Shown here in pieces: positions 57,101-64,000 of a stretch of 64,000 nt of DNA. Position 1 is the first letter of the stretch. Each line of letters starts with the position of its first letter. Source of the DNA: Saccharomycopsis fibuligera x Saccharomycopsis cf. fibuligera. Taxonomy: Eukaryota; Ascomycota; Saccharomycetes; Ascoideales; Saccharomycopsidaceae. The translations under genes and the position numbers were made by a program. The notes below the pieces were generated by a model. The model did not search any database, was not told the DNA's origin, and saw only the letters and a program-made list of their open reading frames with translations. The stretch is taken from assembly GCA_001936135.1 (NCBI GenBank), contig CP012815.1, positions 930,001-994,000 of the forward strand. The letters are read 5' to 3'.

Positions 57101-57210
57101 GATTAACGATCAAACATATATGATCTGCCTACACAATCCGAATACCACCAACAATAAATTCACATTAAACAAACTAACTTGAAAGCGTAAACAACGTCTA
57201 GAATGTAAGC
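54164..57210. other. 3 kb upstream region of the alpha-glucosidase gene
   Basis: No supportable gene on either strand. A candidate Mig1 site lies at 54866-54876 and a second CCCCAG word at 55072-55077. An A run is at about 54675-54692. Several 60-110-codon frames lack any family resemblance. The length is notable for an enzyme promoter. Confidence 0.5.
54866..54876 (+). promoter_or_regulatory. Candidate Mig1 glucose-repression site
   Basis: ATAATCCGGGG fits the A/T-rich-plus-SYGGGG consensus of the Mig1 zinc-finger repressor. It lies about 700 bp upstream of the GH31 start codon. Short words like this arise by chance, so confidence is low. Confidence 0.35.
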
Positions 57211-59775
57211 TCAAAGCCCCAACCAAGCGACAGGATTTTCGACAACTACTGGCTCTTCAAGCAAAATATTATCTGAACTGTTACCAACTTGGATATAATA
57301 CTTGCCCTTTTCAACAGACCACTTGGTCTTGTTGTTGTCCCAGTGCGATAATGCTTCTCTCAAATCAAATTCCAACTTTACTTTTTTAGTTTCTCCTGCC
57401 TTGACAAAAACTTTTGCAAAATCTCTCAATTCTTTAATTGCTTTTCTGGTTCCCAAGTCAGTAGAGTTTCTAATGTATATTTGCACAACTTCACTGCCAT
57501 CGCGGCCACCAATATTTTTCACATTGACCAGAACCTCAGCTATCCAGCGTTGTAAATCTGCATTTACACCCAACTCGCTAAACTCAAATTTAGTATACGA
57601 TAAGCCAAACCCAAATGGGAAAAGAACCTCTCTGTTGAGCTTTTCGTAGTATTTGTAACCAACAAAAATATCTTCGCCGTACACCACATCGCCGAAATCG
57701 GAAGTAAAGTTCAAGTACGCTGGATTATCTTCAAACTTTCTTGGAAATGTCAAAGATAACTTCCCACTAGGGTTAACATCGCCAAATAACACATCAGTCA
57801 AAGCATTTCCTTGTTCGATACCATTGAACCAAGATTGAACAATACCCTGAACTTCATTTGCCCAAGGAAATTCTAATGGCGTACCACTTTGGTTGACAAC
57901 AATCGTGTTCGGATTAGCTTTAGCCACTGCACTAACCAATTCGTTGATCCTTCCTGGGTATTGCAAGTCAGAACGATCATCACCTTCACTTTCCCATTCA
58001 TGGCTAAGACCAACCACAACAACCGCTTTATCAACCTTGCTAGCCACTTCAACAGCATATTCAATTTCCTCTTTTTCATTGATTTGTTTTGCTCCGCCAA
58101 AGATGAGGGCGCCGTAACCTCTTCTCCCAACTTTCGCTGGCCCTTGGTTCAACAGTGATGTTACCAAACTGCCAAATTCAATACGGAATTTGTATTCTTT
58201 TCCTTTGTCGAGCTGCTTGTGGCCCCTGACTTCAACAGTTCCTAAACCATAGAATGCTTCACCTTGCTTCTGCTGAGTTTTGTTATCAACAACTAACTCA
58301 TCATCTATAAAGATCTGCCCGGTACCATTGACAATCAAGCCAAAATCATAAACAGCGCTTTCTTCAGGAACAAAGACACCATCTAGAACAGCATAAAATT
58401 CATCTTGGGTGGCGTATTGGAAATCAGCAAAGTTCACAGTTGTCTCAGTGAGGTTATCTTGATGGAAAAAATTGTCGTTCAATTGCTTTGCATCTTTAAG
58501 TTGATTGTAAAACTTGAGACTGTACCCATTTTCACCAGTTTCTGGATTGTACAAGTTGCGCAAAATTGACGGCAAATATTTGTGCGAGTATGCTCCAAGA
58601 GCATATGATGGTTCTTTTTTAGCACGTTCAAGAATACTGTCGTACGCGGTGGTAGTGTAGTATGGGTTAACCCAGGCAGAACCACCGCCACAAAGAGAAG
58701 CAGCTTTAGCATTTGGTCCAATTACCGCAATAGAATCTGAATCATTCAAAGGTAGCACATTGTCTTCATTCTTGAGCAAAACAATACCTTCAGCTGCTAA
58801 TTTTCTTAGGAAAGCTCTAGTTTCTGGAGTATTGTTGTCAGTGTCTTCGCTGAAATCTTCAGGAATTTTGGCATGTTTTGCTCTAGCAATAAGTTTGAGT
58901 ACATTCTCTACCCTTTGATCAAGATCAACCTCTTTAACTTCTTTAGTGACAACTGCATCGTTAACCGCACTAGCAGTTCTGATTTTCGGCAAACCCGGCA
59001 TTTCAAGATCAAGACCGTTAGCAATACTTTCAACTAAGTTGTAAGTGCCGAACCAGTCACTCATAACTGTACCGTCGTAGCCCCATTCTTTCCTCAAAAT
59101 ATCTTCCAACAAATGTTTACTTTGAGACGCATGTGTACCATTGACTCTATTATACGAAGTCATTAGCGCATTTGGATTGGAGTATTTGAGTGCAAGCTGA
59201 AATGGTTTCAAGTAAACCTCGCGCAATGCTCTTTCAGTGACAATTGCATTAATCGTTCTTCTTTCATCTTCAAGATCATTACATACATAATGTTTAATTG
59301 TAGCAATGATATTTTGTGATTGGATCCCCTTAATGATCTCAGCAGCAGCTAAACCAGAAACAGTTGGATCCTCACTGAAACTTTCAAACCCACGACCACC
59401 ATTTGGCCCTCTTTGGATATTCACAGTAGGGCCCAAAATAACACTTGCACCTTTATGCTTTGCTTCTTCGGCCATCAATTTTCCTGCTTCGAATAGTAGA
59501 TCTTTGTTAAAAGTGGACCCAAGCGAAGTACCATTGGGAAAACCGGCAGTAGGAGTTCTTTTGTAAAAATGAATGCCTCTGGTACCGTTAGGGCCATCAT
59601 TCATTCTGATTTTGGGAATGTTGAGATTGCGATGCTGGTCTTTGATCAGAACTGTGTGCATCCAGTCTGATCCACTAATCAACTGGGCCTTTTCGTCCAA
59701 TGTAAGCTGCTGGAGCGCATTCTCAATGTTGTCGTAGTCGACCTTAGTAAGCTCCAATGATTGAATTGCCGTCAT
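57211..59775 (-). CDS. Intracellular GH3 beta-glucosidase with PA14 insert
   Basis: Family 3 glycoside hydrolase that cleaves beta-linked glucose from cellobiose or aryl-glucosides. 854 residues with no signal peptide, so probably cytosolic and dependent on substrate import. The N-terminal barrel has RMNDGPNGTRG, NIQRGPNGGRGFESFSEDP and KHYVCND, with the nucleophile D240 in GTVMSDWFGTY. The alpha/beta sandwich has LLKNEDNVLPLN and VVVGLSHEWESEGDDRSDL, supplying the acid/base region. A PA14-type beta insert lies at about 410-560, as in the Kluyveromyces/Pichia beta-glucosidases, and a fibronectin-III-like domain ends the protein. Divergent from an UNC93-like transporter, with a CGG-N7-CCG palindrome between them, which suggests a co-regulated glucoside-use pair. 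Confidence 0.94.
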   Translation of the reverse strand: MTAIQSLELTKVDYDNIENALQQLTLDEKAQLISGSDWMHTVLIKDQHRNLNIPKIRMNDGPNGTRGIHFYKRTPTAGFPNGTSLGSTFNKDLLFEAGKLMAEEAKHKGASVILGPTVNIQRGPNGGRGFESFSEDPTVSGLAAAEIIKGIQSQNIIATIKHYVCNDLEDERRTINAIVTERALREVYLKPFQLALKYSNPNALMTSYNRVNGTHASQSKHLLEDILRKEWGYDGTVMSDWFGTYNLVESIANGLDLEMPGLPKIRTASAVNDAVVTKEVKEVDLDQRVENVLKLIARAKHAKIPEDFSEDTDNNTPETRAFLRKLAAEGIVLLKNEDNVLPLNDSDSIAVIGPNAKAASLCGGGSAWVNPYYTTTAYDSILERAKKEPSYALGAYSHKYLPSILRNLYNPETGENGYSLKFYNQLKDAKQLNDNFFHQDNLTETTVNFADFQYATQDEFYAVLDGVFVPEESAVYDFGLIVNGTGQIFIDDELVVDNKTQQKQGEAFYGLGTVEVRGHKQLDKGKEYKFRIEFGSLVTSLLNQGPAKVGRRGYGALIFGGAKQINEKEEIEYAVEVASKVDKAVVVVGLSHEWESEGDDRSDLQYPGRINELVSAVAKANPNTIVVNQSGTPLEFPWANEVQGIVQSWFNGIEQGNALTDVLFGDVNPSGKLSLTFPRKFEDNPAYLNFTSDFGDVVYGEDIFVGYKYYEKLNREVLFPFGFGLSYTKFEFSELGVNADLQRWIAEVLVNVKNIGGRDGSEVVQIYIRNSTDLGTRKAIKELRDFAKVFVKAGETKKVKLEFDLREALSHWDNNKTKWSVEKGKYYIQVGNSSDNILLEEPVVVENPVAWLGL

Positions 59776-60783
59776 ACTTAAGGATTCCTAGTAGCTGTTT
59801 TAATATGACTATGACTATGCTAAACTAGAAGGAGATAGAGCATGTATGTAAGGGAGGGAATTGATATATATTGGTTTACCTGTGCTTATTAACATAGTTG
59901 AGGTGCTCATAGCACGTGGGATGTGCAGTTTATACACAATGAACCTATCTGATCTCTGGTTTTGCCATTTGCGAAAATAGACAGCTTTAGTCTTGTATAC
60001 AGGATAAATAGATAAGAGACACTTCGTAAGGCTGAAGCAGTATTAAAGGTTCTGATTGGTTTGCGTGTTGGAGCGCTCCAGGGAGAAATTGCACCATTTT
60101 TTCGGCCATGCAGGAACCCAGGAGCCACGGTGGGCCAAGTCGGAGTAACTCCGACAAAACATTTTTTAGTCACCGAAACAACATCTTGCAAAACGGTGCT
60201 CTATCATTAAAGCATAGGACAAGTCCAGGATCTTCCAGTAGCCTGGCTGTTGGCTGCAATGATAAACTTTCAAGGGAAAAAAAATGTATTTTTAGAGTGT
60301 TTCTTGTCCAACAATGACAAATAAACAGAGTATCACTATCGAGAGTTCATATTTAGTTGGTCCAGATTCTCGGAAAAACTTCCTTCTAGTAATAATGATG
60401 AACCGTTTCCATGTCTTTGAAAATAGCACTTTATCGGGATCCAAAATGAATTTTATGAACAAAAAAGCATCTAGCAGATAACTTTAGCATCCGACTTAAA
60501 GCCACAGTAAACTATTTTGAGGAATTTTTCACTACCAATGAACGGTCTTGGAAAGAGTCTTAAAAACTGTGGTTCACTACCAGAATCTCCGGCGACCAAA
60601 TGAGCAAACAATCTGCTCAAACTTATAAGAATGTTAATCCACTGATTGTTTTATATTCAACCAGGCAGAGTAAAGAAAACTGATAAGATCATTACCAAAA
60701 TTTAGTCTCTTCAGCTGAGATTCTCCTGGGAGTAACACACACAAAAAAAAAAAAAAAAAAATTCATTGGTTATACTAATCAAC
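59776..60783. other. Divergent promoter region of beta-glucosidase and transporter
   Basis: 1008 bp. It holds the CGG-N7-CCG palindrome at 60139-60155 and an 18-nt A run (60744-60761) in the transporter leader. No gene seen. Confidence 0.55.
60139..60155. promoter_or_regulatory. Perfect 17-bp palindrome GTCGGAGTAACTCCGAC
   Basis: Two 8-bp arms around one central base place inverted CGG triplets 7 bp apart. Inverted CGG triplets are the usual target of Zn2Cys6 binuclear-cluster activators of fungi, with spacing setting specificity. It lies 364 bp from the beta-glucosidase ATG and 629 bp from the transporter ATG. No other copy was seen in this intergenic region. Confidence 0.55.
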
Positions 60784-62196
60784 ATGACAGCACATAGCAA
60801 GTTTACCAAATTTTACCGAGGCACCCTTTTCCAAGCCTTAGTGGTGGGAATGATTTCATTCACCCAACCAGGCGTCTGGAGTGCTATCTCGGGCCTCGGT
60901 GCTGGTGGTCTTCAAACTGTTACTACTGCCAATATCACCAACGCTATCGGCTATGGTACCGCGGTGCTTCTCTGTCCATTATTTGCGTTTCTCATCAATA
61001 AATGGAACCTTAAAGGGGTGGTTATCATCAGTACTTTGGGGATGGTATTTTGGAGTGCCGGATTATACAAAAATTCCAAAGATGGGTCCCAGGCTCTAAT
61101 TATCGCCGGAAGTGCCATTAGCGGAGTTTGCGCAGCTGCTTTTTGGACCAGTGAAGCAACAGTGGCTATCATGTATCCAGAGCCTGAAAATCGAGGCCTT
61201 TTCATTGGGATTTGGCAGGGACTCAACAAAGTTGGTGGGCTCATTTCTGGGGCCATTACCTTATCTTTGAACATCAAGAACAACCATGCAGGGAGTGTTA
61301 GTTTGAAAACATATCTTGTTTTGATTGCCATCCAATGTCTTGGTTTGCCTATTTCATTTTTGCTCAGTTCCCCAGACAAAGTCATTAGAAAAGACCACGT
61401 CAAGATTCAAACTAATGCGAAGGGCAGACCATGGCAAGACCAATTCAAAATTTTCTTGAGAGTCTTAAAGAGAAAAGAAATCATCTTCCTAGCTCCTCTT
61501 TTCCTTTCTGAAGCCTGGTTCAAAGCATGGCAATCAAATTATATCACACATCATTTCAGTGTACGTGCTAGAGCATTGAATTCTCTATTGACCGCAGTAA
61601 TTCCAGGTCTTACTGATCTCATTGCCGGTTACGTGCTCGATACCAAGAAATTCAAAAGATCAAGCAAAGTTAAAGCTTCATGGACATTTGCGGTGCTTAT
61701 AATGACTGGCTCTTTTGTTTATTCCTTAGCCACGCAAAAAGAGTTCGATTTGCATCCAGAAACCGATATTGACTGGTCTGGTAGTCTGCGTTTTGCACGT
61801 ACATTTATCCCATTCCAAATTTTCAAAATTGCCGGGGAATTCTTGTATAATTGGGTCTATTGGGTCATCGGTGCTTATCAGTTCACTTCAGAAGAAATCC
61901 CGTATTGTTCTGGGATTATTCGTTCATTAGAATCGTTAGGCCAATGTTTTGCCTTCATCATTGGATCAGTAAATTCTAGTGATATGACCAGTTTGGCGGT
62001 GTCTGTCGGTGTTTTCTTCGCCTCAGTGGGCCCTGCTTCTTATGTTGTATCTTTGGCCAATGATGATGAAATTGTTGGGGTGGTGGCACCCGAAGGTAAT
62101 GAGAATGCTCCAGAGGAAAAAGCCCCCTTGGATGAAGTTTCGGAAATTGATAAGGAGAAAGTAATTGAAAATGTGACAGAGAAGAATGTGATTTAA
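60784..62196 (+). CDS. UNC93-like major facilitator transporter
   Basis: A 470-residue membrane protein of the UNC93-like (formerly DUF895) branch of the major facilitator superfamily, with about eleven or twelve membrane segments. The first ATG is at 60784 (MTAHSKFTKFYRGTLFQALV). Typical pieces are QALVVGMISFTQPGVWSAIS, the helix pair GYGTAVLLCPLFAFLINKWN, AAFWTSEATVAIMYPEPENR and GLFIGIWQGLNKVGGLISGA, all common in fungal members. The C-terminal tail is acidic and cytosolic. Fungal UNC93-like proteins have no firmly assigned substrate. The shared promoter with an intracellular beta-glucosidase makes glucoside or oligosaccharide uptake an attractive guess, but only that. Confidence 0.9.
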   Translation: MTAHSKFTKFYRGTLFQALVVGMISFTQPGVWSAISGLGAGGLQTVTTANITNAIGYGTAVLLCPLFAFLINKWNLKGVVIISTLGMVFWSAGLYKNSKDGSQALIIAGSAISGVCAAAFWTSEATVAIMYPEPENRGLFIGIWQGLNKVGGLISGAITLSLNIKNNHAGSVSLKTYLVLIAIQCLGLPISFLLSSPDKVIRKDHVKIQTNAKGRPWQDQFKIFLRVLKRKEIIFLAPLFLSEAWFKAWQSNYITHHFSVRARALNSLLTAVIPGLTDLIAGYVLDTKKFKRSSKVKASWTFAVLIMTGSFVYSLATQKEFDLHPETDIDWSGSLRFARTFIPFQIFKIAGEFLYNWVYWVIGAYQFTSEEIPYCSGIIRSLESLGQCFAFIIGSVNSSDMTSLAVSVGVFFASVGPASYVVSLANDDEIVGVVAPEGNENAPEEKAPLDEVSEIDKEKVIENVTEKNVI

Positions 62197-62860
62197 GCGT
62201 TGTTTTGCTTAATTAGTTTTTTTGTGCTTGCTTTTTTTTTCGAAAACCATATTATTTTATTATGTTTGTTTTTTTATAGAGTCTTCAAGATAAATATTGG
62301 TTTTTATAATTTCTTGTTTGATATTTCGTTTAATATTTATGTTTAGATTCCCTAGATTGTAATTCATGTAAGTTTAAAAATTCAGCGTCGAAATATGTTA
62401 CTTATTGTTCTCCAAAGATGCTATTCCTTCCAGTAAGCTCCAATATGGGAGACCACCATTGCATTAATGCAATATATAACTGTTCATGGCGCAATTACTA
62501 CGGTCCAGCAAACCTTTTAAACATGAATATTGTACTTATTAAAAAACCATTAAATAATAGCTTTGTCTACAGACTAAGCATATATATGAGAAGTAAACGG
62601 AAGAATAGGGAGAAATGATACAGATAGAAGAGAACAAAATGGTGCAACATTAAATGATTGGAAGTGAAACAAGATAATGTCATTTAACACGAAATAAATC
62701 ACATACTAAGTAATAAGAAAAACCCCAATGCCAGATCAACCAGTCAGACCAAAACAAATAAAAACAAAAAAAGAGAAAACCATCAAATGAAACAAATGTA
62801 AATATTTTAGATAATAAAGAGAAAAAGTTTGACAAGAACTAAATAAAAAATAATATCAAC
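62197..62860. other. Convergent intergenic region, no gene supported
   Basis: 664 bp, A/T-rich. A 66-codon frame (62418-62618) has no features of a real protein. Confidence 0.5.
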
Positions 62861-64000
62861 TTATAGATCAGTATTGAACGTTCTTAAGAACGGACTTGGA
62901 GTATTTTCTTCATAAAACTCATTATAATATTTCTTCTTCTTTGTCAAATGGGCATTATTTGCATGAGTTGCCTTATTCAACACATTATTCCCATTCATGT
63001 TCAAGTTTTGACTTCCTGTTACTGCGCCATAAATGTTTGGATTCCCAGTAACACCTCCACCAATACCGCCACCTGGTGCAGCAGCGGTTAACAAGGTGAT
63101 GAAGTTCTCATCATTAGCGCTTAACGCCTTGCCTTTGAATCTCTTGTTTATGTATTTTTGTGTAGCTGAGCTAGCATTATTGTGGTCATAGTATTCTTGA
63201 GAGCCGGAATTAGTTGCTGCAGATGAGGTATTAGCACCACTTACTGGCCCATTATGCTGCTTTAGTATATTAGAATTTGAGATGCTATTGTTGCTGCTAT
63301 TGTTGTATTTTCTCTGTTGTTGTGCACCAACTGTGTATAAGTGATCATACACGTCTTTGGGGCCTTTCCCTTTAGCCATTAATGATAACATTGCCAACTC
63401 GTTAGCAAGACTATTACTTTTACTGCTGCTAGGACTACTAGGAGCAGTGTTATTAGTAGTGGTAGCGGCAGTACCGGTCGCTGCTGCCACTTGCTCAATT
63501 ATCAGCTGCATGAACTGTGGCTGTTGAAGTAAGAATTTGATGCGACTGTTCACTTCTTGTTCAACGACGTATTGAAATTCTTTCTGATACATTGTTCTTG
63601 TTTGTTCAAGCTCACTTTCCATATTCTTTTTATGATAGCTTAGTTCTTGGTCAATATGTTCGCTTAATTGCTCAGTAAGCCTTTCTCTTTCTTGCAATAG
63701 CATGTTTTCCTTGAGTTTCAAGTTACGTTCCATGATGGAGATTTTCTGCTGTTTGGCATTTAACTCAAGCTCTTTGCGAAATATCTTGACAGAAATTTCT
63801 TGAAGCAACAAGTATGAAGATGGTCTATCTGTGATATCCACCATAATGCATGCATTAATAGTTAAACGTAGCTTTTGAGAATAATGTTTAGGGATAGGTG
63901 GAAATTTCCCGTCTTTGATTTTGGTTTGTAACTGTAAATGTGTCTTTGCCTGAAATGGTGGATGTAATGCGCAAAGCTCATACATTACACACCCAAGTGA
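62861..64000 (-). CDS. KIN3: NIMA-related protein kinase Kin3, 3' part (5' end outside window)
   Basis: C-terminal 379 residues of a NIMA/Nek-type Ser/Thr kinase; the frame stays open to the right edge. The end of the kinase C-lobe is visible: SLGCVMYELCALHPPFQAK, then FPPIPKHYSQKLRLTINACI and DRPSSYLLLQEI. Next comes a long coiled coil (visible residues about 72-170, starting around FRKELELNAKQQKISIMERN), the usual dimerisation segment of this family. The tail is Asn/Ser/Gly-rich and ends NTPSPFLRTFNTDL. Yeast Kin3 acts in mitotic and DNA-damage checkpoint control. ATP-binding and activation-loop residues lie outside the window, so activity cannot be judged here. Confidence 0.9.
   Translation of the reverse strand, partial: SLGCVMYELCALHPPFQAKTHLQLQTKIKDGKFPPIPKHYSQKLRLTINACIMVDITDRPSSYLLLQEISVKIFRKELELNAKQQKISIMERNLKLKENMLLQERERLTEQLSEHIDQELSYHKKNMESELEQTRTMYQKEFQYVVEQEVNSRIKFLLQQPQFMQLIIEQVAAATGTAATTTNNTAPSSPSSSKSNSLANELAMLSLMAKGKGPKDVYDHLYTVGAQQQRKYNNSSNNSISNSNILKQHNGPVSGANTSSAATNSGSQEYYDHNNASSATQKYINKRFKGKALSANDENFITLLTAAAPGGGIGGGVTGNPNIYGAVTGSQNLNMNGNNVLNKATHANNAHLTKKKKYYNEFYEENTPSPFLRTFNTDL

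Overview
The window is nuclear DNA of a budding yeast, most likely a CUG-Ser (CTG) clade member near Lodderomyces / Candida parapsilosis. This rests on gene content (PRP8, MET15, UBC7, KIN3, RPS15, RPP2), introns with GTATGT/GTATGC donors and TACTAAC branch points, abundant Asn/Gln/Ser homopolymers, and runs of CTG codons that make better sense as serine than leucine. The species cannot be fixed by reading. There is no rRNA, no convincing tRNA, no CRISPR array, and no transposon or virus-like element that I can recognise.

Layout. 0-8.8 kb: 3' part of CAB1 (pantothenate kinase), an unassigned membrane-type protein with a weak PEX34-like look, PRD1 (M3 oligopeptidase) and intron-containing MIC10. 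8.8-15.8 kb: a 7 kb stretch with no supportable gene, full of short tandem repeats, upstream of an unrecognised 475-residue low-complexity protein. 17.3-19.8 kb: a second empty stretch, then a secreted GPI-specific phospholipase D-like protein whose signal peptide lies on a separate first exon. 24-38 kb: UBC7, MET15, a STIMATE-family vacuolar membrane protein, and the 2435-residue spliceosomal PRP8. 38-50 kb: a gene-dense block with several mitochondrial or organelle genes: SDH6, ARH1, VPS71, RPP2, RPS15, an MME1-type carrier, MDM35, a PMP47/ANT1-type peroxisomal carrier and two unassigned proteins with mitochondrial-looking N-termini. 51-64 kb: a secreted GH31 alpha-glucosidase, an intracellular GH3 beta-glucosidase divergent from an UNC93-like transporter, and the 3' part of KIN3.

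Two genes are invisible to simple ORF calling and were rebuilt by hand: SDH6 (78 residues, four exons) and MDM35 (95 residues, four exons, one of them a 20-nt microexon). Both match my recollection of the yeast proteins across every junction. The GPI-PLD first exon was recovered the same way.

The genes do not form one pathway. Local units worth noting are the divergent RPP2/RPS15 promoter with two CACGTG sites, the MET15 upstream region with a near-perfect inverted repeat around CACGTG, and the divergent beta-glucosidase/UNC93 pair with a perfect CGG-N7-CCG palindrome. CTG codons should be translated with nuclear code 12. This changes ARH1, the MME1-type carrier and the STIMATE protein, where apparent leucine runs become serine runs. 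I did not find a clearly novel multi-gene system.
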